From: Microbulbifer agarilyticus
GTDB taxonomy: Bacteria; Pseudomonadota; Gammaproteobacteria; Pseudomonadales; Cellvibrionaceae
Direction: 5' to 3'
DNA: 64,000 nt
NCBI RefSeq assembly: GCF_001999945.1
Contig: NZ_CP019650.1
Span: 1 to 64,000 of the forward strand
Positions within the stretch are counted from its first letter, which is position 1. Each line of letters opens with the position of its first letter. Under the pieces are notes generated by a model. It made no database searches. It was not told the origin of the DNA and saw nothing but the letters and a program-made list of their open reading frames with translations. This document shows positions 29,145-39,182 of the stretch, piece after piece. The translations under genes and the position numbers were made by a program.

Positions 29145-30311
29145 ATGGGCCTGTTCCAATTCCTCAAGCCTGTAGTTCCTTCCTCTCTTATTTCCCGGCA
29201 AGCTGTATCCCGTGCAGTGGCAGCCGCGCTGACGCTGACTGCCGCAAGCGGCGCCTACGCCGCCAAACAAGATGTACAGCTAGACAAGCTGAACCTCCCC
29301 GACGGTTTCAAAATTGAGTTGTACGCCGACGACGTGCCGAATGCCCGACACATGGCCCTTGGTGAAAATGGCACCCTATTTGTGGGCTCGCGCCGTGCGG
29401 GCAAGGTCTACGCGGTGATCGACAACAATGGCGATCAGAAGGCGGATGAGGTGAAGGTAATCGCCGAAGGGCTCAAGTTGCCCACTGGGGTGGCCTTCAA
29501 GGACGGCGATCTGTATGTCAGCGCGGTGACCAGTATTCTGCGCTTTGACGATATCGAGTCCCGTCTCGACAACCCGCCGCAGCCGGTGGTGATTACCGAC
29601 CAGTTCCCGGACAAGCATCACGGCTGGAAGTACATTGCGTTTGGCCCCGACGGCTGGCTGTATGTACCCATTGGCGCACCGTGCAATATTTGTGAGGAAA
29701 AAGATTACGCCAACATCCAGCGCCTCAAGATTGAAGGCGACGAGGTTGTGGCAACCGAAACCTGGGCTGAAGGTGTGCGCAATACGGTAGGTTTTACCTG
29801 GCACCCAGAAACCGACGAACTGTGGTTCACCGACAATGGCCGCGACATGCTCGGCGATGACATCCCGCCCTGTGAGCTGAACAAGGCACCGCGCCCCGGT
29901 ATGCATTTCGGCTATCCCTACTGCCATGGCGATGACATCCTCGACCCTGAATTCGGTGAGGGCAAACAGTGCAGCGACTTTGTGCGCCCGGTACAAAACC
30001 TGGGGCCACATGTGGCACCTCTTGGGGTCAAGTTTTACACCGGTGACCAGTTCCCGGCGGAATACAAAAACCAGGTATTGATCGCCGAGCACGGCTCCTG
30101 GAACCGCACCAACAAAATCGGCTACCGGGTGACCATGGTCACTTTGAATGACGACGGCGAGGCGACTTCTTACGCGCCGTTTATCGATGGTTGGCTGCAG
30201 GGAGAGGAAGCCTGGGGCCGGCCGGTGGATGTACTGGTCATGCCCGATGGTGCCTTATTGGTGTCGGACGACGGTGCCGGCGTTATCTACCGTATTACCT
30301 ATGAAGGTTGA
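29145..30311 (+). CDS. Sorbosone dehydrogenase-like PQQ/beta-propeller protein
   Basis: The 388-residue protein is predicted to be periplasmic: the N-terminus has a long signal peptide ending near AYAAKQD. The body is a glucose/sorbosone dehydrogenase-type six-bladed propeller (LPDGFKIELYADDVPNARHMALGENGTLFVGSR; LPTGVAFKDGDLYVSA; HHGWKYIAFGPDGWLYVPIGAPCN; EHGSWNRTNKIGYRV). Related enzymes oxidise sugars with pyrroloquinoline quinone; no PQQ synthesis genes are in the window, so activity and substrate are uncertain. No heme motif is present. GGAGTG lies upstream of ATG 29145. Confidence 0.82.
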   Translation: MGLFQFLKPVVPSSLISRQAVSRAVAAALTLTAASGAYAAKQDVQLDKLNLPDGFKIELYADDVPNARHMALGENGTLFVGSRRAGKVYAVIDNNGDQKADEVKVIAEGLKLPTGVAFKDGDLYVSAVTSILRFDDIESRLDNPPQPVVITDQFPDKHHGWKYIAFGPDGWLYVPIGAPCNICEEKDYANIQRLKIEGDEVVATETWAEGVRNTVGFTWHPETDELWFTDNGRDMLGDDIPPCELNKAPRPGMHFGYPYCHGDDILDPEFGEGKQCSDFVRPVQNLGPHVAPLGVKFYTGDQFPAEYKNQVLIAEHGSWNRTNKIGYRVTMVTLNDDGEATSYAPFIDGWLQGEEAWGRPVDVLVMPDGALLVSDDGAGVIYRITYEG

Positions 30312-30519
30312 TGCCGGAGCTATTCCGGCTTGGCGCCGTAACCTCGCTGTCACATCAGGCTACCTTGTCTAGGCTGGTAGTATTCGATAAATTGCGGCGC
30401 TGCCACCTGACGACCTTCCGACACTGTTTCGCATTGCGGTGCGCACTGAACAGTATCGGCGGTGTCTACCCCGGCGCGCTTGCCGCGTCTTCCGCTTGCT
30501 GACCCGAAGAGTCCCAGCC

Positions 30520-31146
30520 TTGTCAGAGAAAATTACACCCGTTACCGCCTTCGACGACATCACAACTAGCCATGTGCCCAATTTGCCTGGTGCGGGCATC
30601 AGCCTGGTTAGTGCCGCGCGCATTATTGCCGCCGGTGGCGTGATTGCCCACCCGACCGAATCGGTGTGGGGCCTCGCCTGTGACCCCAACAATGCGGAGG
30701 CGGTGCAGCGCCTGGTGCGCCTGAAAAACCGCCCACTGGAAAAAGGGCTGATCCTGGTATCCGGTGACGTGAACCATTTCTCCGGTTTGTTGCACAATCT
30801 CTCCGGCGACCAGCGCGCACGCATCGATGCAACCTGGCCGGGACCGGTTACCTGGCTGGTGCCGCATTTTGACCAGATACCGCCGTGGGTCAGCGGTGTG
30901 CACCACAGTGTCGCCCTGCGCCATACCAACCACCCGTTTACCGCGGCACTGTCGCGGGCGTTTGGTGGCCCAATTGTGTCGACGTCTGCCAACCCGGCAG
31001 GCTGTCAGCCCGCGCGCCACAAATTCCAGGTGCTGCGCTACTTTGGCGACGGACTGGATTTTATTGGCGGCGGCAGCACCGGTGGGCGCGCGTCTCCCAG
31101 TGAAATTCGCGACGCTTCCAGCGGTCGCATTGTGCGCGCGGGATAA
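30520..31146 (+). CDS. tsaC: Threonylcarbamoyl-AMP synthase (YrdC/Sua5)
   Basis: TsaC makes threonylcarbamoyl-AMP from threonine, bicarbonate and ATP for the t6A37 modification of ANN-decoding tRNAs. Motifs fit E. coli TsaC along its length: VIAHPTESVWGLACDP, RLVRLKNRPLEKGLILVSG, WPGPVTWLVP, HPFTAALSRAFGGPIVSTSAN and the C-terminal GGRASPSEIRDASSGRIVRAG. The frame is open from 30439; TTG 30520 gives 208 aa but has only a weak ribosome site, so the true start is uncertain. hemF follows 48 bp later. Confidence 0.92.
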   Translation: MSEKITPVTAFDDITTSHVPNLPGAGISLVSAARIIAAGGVIAHPTESVWGLACDPNNAEAVQRLVRLKNRPLEKGLILVSGDVNHFSGLLHNLSGDQRARIDATWPGPVTWLVPHFDQIPPWVSGVHHSVALRHTNHPFTAALSRAFGGPIVSTSANPAGCQPARHKFQVLRYFGDGLDFIGGGSTGGRASPSEIRDASSGRIVRAG

Positions 31147-32100
<954 letters not shown>

Positions 32101-32153
32101 AACGCATTGCCGAAGTCATAAGTTGTGGAGCTGCTGTAAAAAGAGGTAACGAT

Positions 32154-32585
32154 ATGCACAAGGCTCGTCTCGAAGACATCAATAAATTGTTTCTCGAATA
32201 CCGCCGGTTGTTTGAGGCGCGCGACGCAGAGCAGATCGCGGATTTTTATCGCTTCCCACTGCACTATCACTTCTCCGATGGCAAAAAATCACAGCTGGAC
32301 CGGGCCTATTTTATTGGTCGAGTGGAAAAGCTGCTGAAGCTCTATCAGAAACTGGGCGTAACCCAGATAGTCGGTGCTGTGACCGATGTGATCGAGTTGA
32401 ACGAAAACGCCAGTCTTGCCACGCTCAATTGGATACTGCTAGACGCTCGTGGTGAAAAGCCACAGCAGGTATACAGCGCCATCACCCGCTATCTGGTGAG
32501 TGAATACCAGGGCGAATTGAAAATCGATAGCCTGATCGGCGTCGACGAAACCGTACAAGTGCGCAAGGCGCTGCGCGCCCTGTAA
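32154..32585 (+). CDS. Hypothetical protein, NTF2/SnoaL-like fold
   Basis: The 143-residue small cytoplasmic protein has no signal peptide or membrane segment. The start (LEDINKLFLEYRRLFEARDAEQIADFYRFPLHYHFSDGK) resembles the helix-strand opening of NTF2/SnoaL-like proteins, followed by strands VTQIVGAVTDVIELNENASLATLNWILLD and TRYLVSEYQGELKIDSLI. No catalytic residues can be assigned. It sits 53 bp after hemF and 82 bp before aroE, probably in one transcript. AGAGG upstream supports ATG 32154. Confidence 0.7.
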   Translation: MHKARLEDINKLFLEYRRLFEARDAEQIADFYRFPLHYHFSDGKKSQLDRAYFIGRVEKLLKLYQKLGVTQIVGAVTDVIELNENASLATLNWILLDARGEKPQQVYSAITRYLVSEYQGELKIDSLIGVDETVQVRKALRAL

Positions 32586-32667
32586 TTCCGCACATTGTTG
32601 CGACGAACATAGTAACGATACGTACCGTAAAGCAAGCGCAATACAATAAACGAGATTCAGATTATTT

Positions 32668-33507
32668 ATGGATAAATACGCGGTCATCGGAAATCCCATC
32701 AAGCAGTCCATGTCGCCGGTGATTCACAGCGCCTTTGCCACGGAAACCAGCCAGGATCTCGAGTACGGGAAACTGTTTGCCGAAGTCGATGACTTCAAAC
32801 CGGTGGTGGACGAATTTTTTGCCGCCGGCGCCCGCGGGCTGAACGTAACCGCTCCCTTCAAACTGGACGCATTTCAGTATGCCGACTGCCTGACCGAACG
32901 CGCGCGCAGTGCGGGTGCGGTAAATACCCTGGCGCTGCAGGAAGATGGTCGCCTGCTGGGCGACAATACCGACGGCCCGGGTTTGGTATCGGATATTCGT
33001 GACAACCTCGGCTGGCAGATTCGCGGTAAAAAATTGCTGGTGCTGGGTGCCGGTGGCGCTACCCGCGGCACCCTGTTGCCTCTGCTCAACGAACAGCCCG
33101 CACGGCTGCACATTGCCAATCGCACCGTATCCAAGGCGCACCAGTTGGCGGAAGATTTTCAACGTTTCGGCAGTGTGACCGCCGGAGGACTGGAAGATAT
33201 CCCCGCGGGTTTTGACCTGATTATCAATGCCAGCGCGGCAGGCTTAAGTGGCGAGCGCCCGCATATTGATGCGTCGGTGGTTGGTCCCGACTGCTGTGTT
33301 TACGACATGGTGTACGGTGCCGAACCAACGCCGTTTATGCGCTGGGCGGAACCGCTGGGCGCCCGCACCGCGGATGGCCTGGGCATGCTGGTGGGCCAGG
33401 CGGCCGAGGCATTCCACCTGTGGCGGGGCGTGCGCCCATCCGAGGCCCCGGTGCAGGCGATGTTACGTGAAGCCCTGCGCAAAAAACTCGGTGCGGCAGC
33501 CGACTGA
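32668..33507 (+). CDS. aroE: Shikimate dehydrogenase
   Basis: AroE reduces 3-dehydroshikimate to shikimate with NADPH in aromatic amino acid synthesis. The 279 residues include the substrate site YAVIGNPIKQSMSPVIHSAF, the catalytic Lys block GLNVTAPFKLDAF (Lys72 region) and the NADP loop VLGAGGATRGTLLPL with the NRT motif (ANRTVSKA). The C-terminal DGLGMLVGQAAEAFHLWRGV is typical. Length matches the family. Confidence 0.97.
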   Translation: MDKYAVIGNPIKQSMSPVIHSAFATETSQDLEYGKLFAEVDDFKPVVDEFFAAGARGLNVTAPFKLDAFQYADCLTERARSAGAVNTLALQEDGRLLGDNTDGPGLVSDIRDNLGWQIRGKKLLVLGAGGATRGTLLPLLNEQPARLHIANRTVSKAHQLAEDFQRFGSVTAGGLEDIPAGFDLIINASAAGLSGERPHIDASVVGPDCCVYDMVYGAEPTPFMRWAEPLGARTADGLGMLVGQAAEAFHLWRGVRPSEAPVQAMLREALRKKLGAAAD

Positions 33508-33531
33508 GGGCTGGCCCTTTCCGCACCTCTA

Positions 33532-33606
33532 TATCCGCTTTATCACTTCCACCAGATATCCGTTTCATCACTTCCACCAGATATCCGTTTCATCACTTCC
33601 ACCAGG
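33532..33606. repeat. Three tandem 25-bp repeats after aroE
   Basis: Units 33532-33556, 33557-33581 and 33582-33606 repeat TATCCGTTTCATCACTTCC + ACCAGA without spacing. Unit 1 differs at two positions (CTTTAT for TTTCAT), unit 3 only in its last base. It lies in the 415-bp gap after aroE, outside any gene. A minisatellite produced by slippage is the simplest reading. Confidence 0.95.
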
Positions 33607-33922
33607 TGGGCACTTTCGGGCGATGAGCAGGTGTTGTGACCGTCTCGCCACACTATCTTTTGGGGTTCCGGTGGTGCAAGCGCGACCACGGGAGCCTGAA
33701 AAGCCATCTTTTCCGGCTAGATAGCGCCGATACCGCGATGAAACCCGTGGGAAAACGCCGTATAGCGTACTTTTGCGGCCAATTTTTGCTATCCTCTCGC
33801 CCCTAAAATTTTCGGGTCGGGTGGGCGCACTCTCGAAAGCGTGACCAGCAAGACCCTGTTTTTCCCCGGTACCGCCAGTGAACAACAGAGCTGTGGTGCC
33901 CGCGAACACTGGAGTTATCCCC
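33607..33922. other. Remainder of the aroE-purE gap
   Basis: About 315 bp without a recognisable gene. The purE promoter must lie here, but I cannot point to a strong -10/-35 pair. No riboswitch for purines is recognised. Confidence 0.5.
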
Positions 33923-34414
33923 GTGAATCAGCTGCCGTTTGAAAAAGTCACCATTGTGATGGGCTCGCAGTCCGACTGGCCGACCATGGAAATGGCTACC
34001 AAGCCGCTCACCGAGCTGGGTGTGCCCTTTGCAACGGCCGTCGTTTCTGCGCACCGCACGCCGCAGCGTATGGTGGAGTTCGCCTCCACCGCGCACGAGC
34101 GCGGTACCCAGGTGATCATCGCCGGTGCCGGTGGCTCTGCGCACCTGCCGGGAATGATTGCGGCCATGACCCCGCTGCCGGTAATCGGCGTGCCGGTGGC
34201 GAGCAAGTTTATGACCGGTATGGATAGCCTGCTGTCTATCGTGCAGATGCCCAAGGGTGTGGCCGTGGCCACCCAGGCGGTGGGCGCATCCGGCGCATAC
34301 AACGCTGGCCTGATGGCGGCACAGATGCTGTCGCTGACCGACCCAGAGCTGCAGCAGCGCCTGATCGCCTGGCGTGAAAAGCAGAGCGCCGGCGTGCCGT
34401 TTGAAGTTGAATAA
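33923..34414 (+). CDS. purE: N5-carboxyaminoimidazole ribonucleotide mutase
   Basis: PurE (class I) converts N5-CAIR to CAIR in purine synthesis, using the product of PurK. Motifs are [23 protein letters not shown] (with the active His) and [16 protein letters not shown] 33923 has GGAG eight bases upstream and gives 163 aa, near the 169 of E. coli; the upstream GTG at 33878 would add 15 unrelated residues. purK follows 87 bp later. Confidence 0.96.
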   Translation: MNQLPFEKVTIVMGSQSDWPTMEMATKPLTELGVPFATAVVSAHRTPQRMVEFASTAHERGTQVIIAGAGGSAHLPGMIAAMTPLPVIGVPVASKFMTGMDSLLSIVQMPKGVAVATQAVGASGAYNAGLMAAQMLSLTDPELQQRLIAWREKQSAGVPFEVE

Positions 34415-34501
34415 GCCGGTTTTCCGATTCATTCGATTTGTTGACCAGCTAGGTTTTTGAAGAGTGCGACAAGCACTGAAGGTTTACGAGGTATCGCGGA
34501 A

Positions 34502-35638
34502 ATGACATCCAGCCAAGAGCAATCTGCACAGCGTCGTGTCGGTATTGTCGGCTGCGGCCAATTGGCGCAGATGATGGCCCAGGAAGCCCGCCCATTGGGA
34601 ATCGAGTTCAGCTTCCTTGCTGAGGGTGGTGAGAACACGACCTGTGTGGAAGGTCTCGGTACCATTGTGCACGCCAGCGAAGGCGCTGACATCGAAGAAC
34701 TGTACAAGGCGATGGGCAGCCCCGAGGTGATTACCGCTGAGCGCGAAAGTGTCGACGTTGGCCTGCTGCGCGCGCTGGAAAAATTCTGCCCGGTGTACCC
34801 GCGCCCGGATGCCTTCGAGAAGACCCAGCACCGTGTGCGTGAAAAAACCGCGATCAACGATGCCGGCCTGCCGGTGGCGCCCTTCCGCCCAGCCAACAAT
34901 TACGATGAAATCTGTGCGGCGGTCAAAGAGCTGGGCTACCCGTCCTTTATCAAAAGTTGTGAGCACGGTTACGACGGTAAAAACCAGTGGCGTGTGAACA
35001 GCGACGCAGACCTCGCCGCAATCGCCGACCAGGTGCCGGCGCAGGAATACGTGGTGGAAAAGGGCATCAACTTTTCCCGCGAAGTTTCCCTGATCGGTGC
35101 GCGTACTGCCGATGGCAAGGTGGTCACTTATCCGCTGGCGGAAAACGATCACTACAACGGCACCCTGTTAGTATCCACCGCACCGGCGCCGCATGTGGAT
35201 GAGAAGCTGCAAACCACTGCACAAGAATACCTGTCCACCCTGATGAACGCCTGGGACTATGTCGGTGTGCTGGCGATGGAGTGCTTCGTCAGTGACGACG
35301 GCCTGCTGATTAACGAGCTGGCACCGCGCGTCCACAACAGCGGCCATTGGACTTTGGCCGGCGCCAAAACCAGCCAGTTCGCCAACCATGTGCGCGCAAT
35401 TCTCGGCATGCCGTTGGGCGAGACCGGCTGCGACCGCGTGGCAGTCATGATCAATATGTTGGGTGTGGACAAGAAGCCGGCGTTGCAGAACGAAGGTGTC
35501 TGGTCTTACGGCAAGGAGCTGCGTCCGGGCCGCAAGATGGGCCACGTGATTCTGCTGGATGATACCCAGGATGCTCTGGCTGCGCGTATCGACAGCATGC
35601 TGGAAGAGCTGTACGGGCCGAGCAAGCGCCCCGCGTAG
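34502..35638 (+). CDS. purK: N5-carboxyaminoimidazole ribonucleotide synthase
   Basis: PurK is the ATP-grasp enzyme carboxylating AIR with bicarbonate. The N-terminal nucleotide loop is VGIVGCGQLAQMMAQEARPLGI, and ATP-grasp segments YPSFIKSCEHGYDGKNQWRV, EYVVEKGINFSREVSLIGAR and LLINELAPRVHNSGHWTL follow. ATG 34502 gives 378 aa, within the family range; an earlier TTG at 34457 is possible but has no support. It forms the purE-purK pair and is closed by a terminator. Confidence 0.96.
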   Translation: MTSSQEQSAQRRVGIVGCGQLAQMMAQEARPLGIEFSFLAEGGENTTCVEGLGTIVHASEGADIEELYKAMGSPEVITAERESVDVGLLRALEKFCPVYPRPDAFEKTQHRVREKTAINDAGLPVAPFRPANNYDEICAAVKELGYPSFIKSCEHGYDGKNQWRVNSDADLAAIADQVPAQEYVVEKGINFSREVSLIGARTADGKVVTYPLAENDHYNGTLLVSTAPAPHVDEKLQTTAQEYLSTLMNAWDYVGVLAMECFVSDDGLLINELAPRVHNSGHWTLAGAKTSQFANHVRAILGMPLGETGCDRVAVMINMLGVDKKPALQNEGVWSYGKELRPGRKMGHVILLDDTQDALAARIDSMLEELYGPSKRPA

Positions 35639-35648
35639 GTTATTCCTC

Positions 35649-35676
35649 GGTGGCGGTATTCTACCGCCACCTTTTT
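35649..35676 (+). terminator. Terminator after purK
   Basis: GGTGGCGGTA (35649-35658) and TACCGCCACC (35662-35671) pair perfectly around TTC, followed by TTTTT. Confidence 0.93.
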
Positions 35677-35846
35677 ACCCCGCTCTTCTTTACCGCATCG
35701 CTCTTTACCCCGCCCCAAAAGAACTCGCCCTCGCGGCTGCTAAACTTCCAACCGGTTTCGATTCTTTTCCCTCAGTTCTGGCATACTCCTTCTATTCACC
35801 CGCACAGTTTGCAAGCGGGGATAAGAAGAATTTGAGGGAACTGTTC

Positions 35847-36248
35847 GTGCGAGAATTTATTAAAAACCTATCCATCTGTTTTGCCGCCGGTGGTGTTGCG
35901 GGCCTGTGCTATGCGCTGGGCTTGTGGGCGCTGGGGCACTACGGAATAACCCGGGCGCTGTCTGTGGATATCGCGCCGCACCTGTCCAATGCTTACCTTT
36001 ACCAGCGTGTTGTCTGGGGTGGTATTTGTGGATTGATTTTCATGCTGCCATGGCGCAAAAGCTGGATTACCCGTGGATTTCTGCTATCCCTGATACCTGC
36101 GGGCATTTTGCTGCTGGTATTGCTGCCCATGCGCGGACTGGGTGTGGGTGCACTGGCATTGGGTACCTTGACGCCGCTGGTGATCATCCTGGCCTGTGCT
36201 GCAGGTGGCATCGCCGGCTCCGGATGGCTGCGCGCGCAGGGGAAATAA
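35847..36248 (+). CDS. Small integral membrane protein, unknown function
   Basis: The product (133 aa from GTG 35847, preceded by AGGGAA at six bases) has about four hydrophobic segments: ICFAAGGVAGLCYALGLWAL, VVWGGICGLIFMLPW, GFLLSLIPAGILLLVLLPM and LALGTLTPLVIILACAAGGIAG (the last quoted in part: LTPLVIILACAAGG). No known domain is recognised. The cytochrome c gene begins 34 bp later, so the two may be co-transcribed. The open frame extends upstream into purK but that part has no protein-like character. Confidence 0.65.
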   Translation: MREFIKNLSICFAAGGVAGLCYALGLWALGHYGITRALSVDIAPHLSNAYLYQRVVWGGICGLIFMLPWRKSWITRGFLLSLIPAGILLLVLLPMRGLGVGALALGTLTPLVIILACAAGGIAGSGWLRAQGK

Positions 36249-36282
36249 GCTCGCACAATTTACTGGCAATAGGGCACATCGT

Positions 36283-36672
36283 ATGAAACGCACACTATCT
36301 ATCGGCATACTGCTCGCAACTTTTTCCCTTGGAGCCGTTGCTTCAGAGCAGGAGACCCGCGACCTGATTGGACTGGGTGCGCTTACCTTTGCCGACAATT
36401 GCAAAAAGTGCCATAAGATTGACGGCTATGGCGAGGAGGCGTTGTACCCATCTCTGCGCAATCCCGCATTGCTGGCAAATAAACCGCTGCTGATCGAGAC
36501 AGTATTGCACGGGCGCTCGGCACCGCGCCGCAATGGCGGTGAAGAGGATCTGATGCCGCCACTGGAGTTTCTGACGGACCGCGAAATTTCGGCGATCATT
36601 GCGTTTATTACTAATACCTGGGGCGATGAGGTAATAGTGGTGAGTGAAGAGGAAGTTAAGGCGGCGCGCTGA
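36283..36672 (+). CDS. Periplasmic monoheme cytochrome c
   Basis: The 129-residue protein has a signal peptide MKRTLSIGILLATFSLGAVA, the heme-binding motif C40-KK-C43-H44, and a likely axial Met91 in DLMPPLEFLTD, as in class I c-type cytochromes. The final helix is REISAIIAFITNTWGDE. It could donate electrons to a terminal oxidase or a periplasmic dehydrogenase, for example the propeller protein at 29.1 kb; no direct link is shown. A bidirectional terminator follows. Confidence 0.88.
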   Translation: MKRTLSIGILLATFSLGAVASEQETRDLIGLGALTFADNCKKCHKIDGYGEEALYPSLRNPALLANKPLLIETVLHGRSAPRRNGGEEDLMPPLEFLTDREISAIIAFITNTWGDEVIVVSEEEVKAAR

Positions 36673-36717
36673 ATCGGCTGCGAGCCTTGGTGTGGGACGA
36701 GAAATTTTCCTGCAATG

Positions 36718-36747
36718 AAAAAGGTCGGCCTATGGCCGACCTTTTTT
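36718..36747. terminator. Bidirectional terminator
   Basis: AAGGTCGGCC (36721-36730) and GGCCGACCTT (36734-36743) pair around TAT, flanked by A- and T-runs. It ends the cytochrome c gene and the convergent deiminase-type gene. Confidence 0.93.
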
Positions 36748-36759
36748 GTACAAGCCTGC

Positions 36760-37671
36760 TTAGGCGGGCTTTCTCGCCAGTGGCTGACACATGCAGTGCA
36801 CGCCACCGCCGCCGGCAGTAATCATGGAGATATCCGGGTCGATCACCTGCAGGCCGTGGGCACGGCATTTTTCTTTCAGTTCGGTATTGTCGGCGGGCAG
36901 CATTACGCGGTCGTTGCCGAGCGCTACCACGTTGACGCCAAGCTCCATTACCTGCGGGTAGGAGATGTCGATAATTTCAAAGTTGCGGTCCTTGAACCAC
37001 TGCACCAGTTCCGGCTCAACCGCGTCCACACATACGGCGACGAGTTTTTCCGCGAGTGCGGCTACGAGAACATCCAGGTGCAGGAAGTAGGGGTCGAACT
37101 GGTAGCCTTTTACTTCCCAGCCTTCTTTTTCGATCCAGCTCTTCATCTGGTTGAAGCCCTGGGGTGAGGTGCGCTCGCCGCTATAGCCACACAGGATGAC
37201 CCCCGGCTCCAGCACCATAAAGTCGCCGCCCTCGAGGCTACCGGCGGTGATGATGTCGTAAATGGGGATGTCGAGTTTCTGGTAGGTCTTCACGACGTCG
37301 ACCCATTCGCCGCGGCGCCACGGGGAATACATCTGGGTAACAATCGGGCCCCACGGCGTCATGACGCTGCTGTCGCGGGCGTACAGCTGGTAGGGGAGGT
37401 TGCCGTCTGCCGGCAGCAGGTGGGTGTTAACACCGGCCTGTTTGTAGGCGTCGAGCATTTCCTGGTGCTGGCGCTTGGCGACGGTGGCATCGAATTCGCG
37501 GCCGAGGCGCACGGAGCGGCGGGAGGCGGCGTTGCCCATCTGCCAGGTGTAGTGGTCGATGGGGCCTACCAGCAGGTCAGTCAGTACGCCGTATTCGGAG
37601 TCGATGCCCCAGCGCTTGAGGGCCTCGGTGTTGCCGTTGTCTTTGCGGTGTTTGTAAGTAAATTCTGTCAT
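36760..37671 (-). CDS. Guanidino-modifying hydrolase (arginine/dimethylarginine deiminase superfamily)
   Basis: The 303-residue protein belongs to the amidinotransferase/deiminase superfamily, which attacks guanidino carbons through an active Cys. Visible active-site blocks are YARDSSVMTPWG (Asp), AGSLEGGDFMVL (Glu-Gly-Gly-Asp), the catalytic His in YFLHLDVLVAAL, and the Cys near the C-terminus in AGGGGVHCMCQPLAR. Such enzymes turn R-guanidine into R-urea plus ammonia (or dimethylamine), or transfer the amidino group. The upstream partner on the same strand is an AllC-type amidohydrolase that could remove the resulting carbamoyl group, so hydrolysis is likelier than transfer. The exact substrate is unknown. 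Confidence 0.83.
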   Translation of the reverse strand: MTEFTYKHRKDNGNTEALKRWGIDSEYGVLTDLLVGPIDHYTWQMGNAASRRSVRLGREFDATVAKRQHQEMLDAYKQAGVNTHLLPADGNLPYQLYARDSSVMTPWGPIVTQMYSPWRRGEWVDVVKTYQKLDIPIYDIITAGSLEGGDFMVLEPGVILCGYSGERTSPQGFNQMKSWIEKEGWEVKGYQFDPYFLHLDVLVAALAEKLVAVCVDAVEPELVQWFKDRNFEIIDISYPQVMELGVNVVALGNDRVMLPADNTELKEKCRAHGLQVIDPDISMITAGGGGVHCMCQPLARKPA

Positions 37672-37723
37672 TTCGTTAACTCTCGTGTTCGTTCGAGGTT
37701 CGAGGAATCACTCGGCTAGTTTT

Positions 37724-37844
37724 GTGGCGTCGCCACTGCCGGTGACTCTTTGCGCGACACGCCGTAAACCCATCCCTGGGGGCTCGGCTGCGGCCGTCCT
37801 GGCCGCAGACGGTCGCGCAAAGAGTCACCGGCAGCGGCGCCTTC
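37724..37844 (-). repeat. Structured intergenic repeat, copy C
   Basis: This 121-bp element lies between the AllC-type gene and the deiminase-type gene, sense strand same as both. Arms 37729-37758 and 37812-37841 pair over 30 bp; the minus strand has one G-U and one G-A, the plus strand two mismatches. Hairpin 1 (37788-37808) has the stem CTGCGGCC/GGCCGCAG, different from copies A and B but still fully paired, with minus-strand loop AGGAC. Hairpin 2 (37769-37780) reads CCCA GGGA TGGG on the minus strand. Ends are GAAGGCG and CGACGCCAC. Confidence 0.88.
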
Positions 37845-37867
37845 AATTCTTAGTTTTCAGTATTCGA

Positions 37868-39106
37868 TCAACCGGCCATCTTCAGCATTGCGTGCAGCAG
37901 TACATTCGCGCCCGCTTCCAGATCCTTCGGCTCCGCATTCTCCGCTTCGTTGTGGCTCAAGCCTTTTTCGCAGGGCACGAAGATCATGCTGGTGGGCGCG
38001 ACGCGGGAGATGTACACGGAGTCGTGACCGGCACCGGAAACCATCTCTTTGTTGCTGTAGCCGAGGTCGGCAACGGAAGTGCGCACGGCTTCGACACAGT
38101 TCTTGTCGAAGGCGACGGCGGGGGAGCGCCATTCGTCACGGATGTCGTGTTCCAGTCCGGTTTCCTCGGCGACGGTAGCGGCGATTTCGCGGAAGCGCTG
38201 GTCCATGGAATTGAGCACTTGCTGGTCCGGGTGGCGCAGATCGACGGCGAGAACGAGTTTCTCTGGCACGGTGTTGCGACTGCCAGGCTCGACGCGGATA
38301 TCACCGAAGGTGGCACGGGCCCAGGGGCCGTGCTCTGCGGCGAGTTTGTACAGCTGGTCGAGGATTTTGTGCAGGCCCATAAACGGGTCGCGGCGGATTT
38401 CCATGGGGCTGGGGCCGGCGTGGCAGGGCTGGCCGATCAGGGTGAGGTCGTACCAGTTCATGCCCTGCACGCCGCTCAGTACGCCGATTTGTTTTTCTTC
38501 GGCTTCCAGAATTGGGCCCTGTTCGATATGCACTTCAAAGGCGGCGGCCAGCGGGCGCGGCTTGGCGGGGGCTTCGCCCTTGTAGCCGATGCGCGCGAGT
38601 TCGTTGCCGAAGGTTTTACCTTCCTTGTCGGCGCGGGCGTAGGCGTAGTCGAGGTCGAATTCGCCGGCCCACACACCGGAGCCGATCATGGCGGGGGAGA
38701 AGCGGGCGCCTTCTTCATTGGTCCACACGGCGACTTCCAGCGGTGCTTCGGTTGCGATGCCAGCGTCGTTGAGCGCGCGCACCACTTCCAGGCCGGCGAG
38801 CACGCCGTAGACACCATCGAACTTGCCACCGGTGGGCTGGGTGTCCAGGTGGGAGCCGGTGAGTACTGCGGGTAGCTCCGGGGTGTTGCCCGGACGGCGC
38901 GCGAAGATGTTGCCCATTTCGTCCACGGAGACGGAACAGCCGGCGTCTTCACACCATTTTACGAAGAGGTCGCGACCCTGTTTATCGAGGTCGGTAAGGG
39001 CCTGGCGGTTGCAACCGCCTTTGTCGGTGGCGCCAATCTGCGCCATCTTCATCAGGGAGTCCCACAGGCGCTGGCCGTTGATGCGCACTTGGCTGGTGTC
39101 AGTCAT
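37868..39106 (-). CDS. Zn-dependent carbamoyl amidohydrolase (AllC/HyuC family, M20)
   Basis: The protein (412 aa from ATG 39106; GTG 39121 is an alternative) is a M20-type dinuclear zinc hydrolase of the N-carbamoyl-L-amino acid amidohydrolase / allantoate amidohydrolase / beta-ureidopropionase group. Metal-ligand blocks are TGSHLDTQPTGGKFDGVYG, WTNEEGARF, EVHIEQGPILE, and GAGHDSVYISRVAPTSMIFVPC at the C-terminal end. The reaction would release CO2 and ammonia from an N-carbamoyl (ureido) compound. It is divergent from a LysR gene (162 bp), the classic arrangement for LysR control. Confidence 0.9.
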   Translation of the reverse strand: MTDTSQVRINGQRLWDSLMKMAQIGATDKGGCNRQALTDLDKQGRDLFVKWCEDAGCSVSVDEMGNIFARRPGNTPELPAVLTGSHLDTQPTGGKFDGVYGVLAGLEVVRALNDAGIATEAPLEVAVWTNEEGARFSPAMIGSGVWAGEFDLDYAYARADKEGKTFGNELARIGYKGEAPAKPRPLAAAFEVHIEQGPILEAEEKQIGVLSGVQGMNWYDLTLIGQPCHAGPSPMEIRRDPFMGLHKILDQLYKLAAEHGPWARATFGDIRVEPGSRNTVPEKLVLAVDLRHPDQQVLNSMDQRFREIAATVAEETGLEHDIRDEWRSPAVAFDKNCVEAVRTSVADLGYSNKEMVSGAGHDSVYISRVAPTSMIFVPCEKGLSHNEAENAEPKDLEAGANVLLHAMLKMAG

Positions 39107-39182
39107 GGAGTCGATCCGCACTTTTATTGTTTGGGGGGATGTATAGGGTTTAGCACAAGTCTATGGTTTGTTTTTGTGAACA

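Noticed and set aside
33532..33606. Tandem repeat as a CRISPR array
   Set aside because: Units touch each other with no spacers, there are only three, and no cas genes are present.
35559..35846. Upstream part of the small membrane protein frame overlapping purK
   Set aside because: It runs through the purK 3' end and the purK terminator and does not look like protein; GTG 35847 has the ribosome site.
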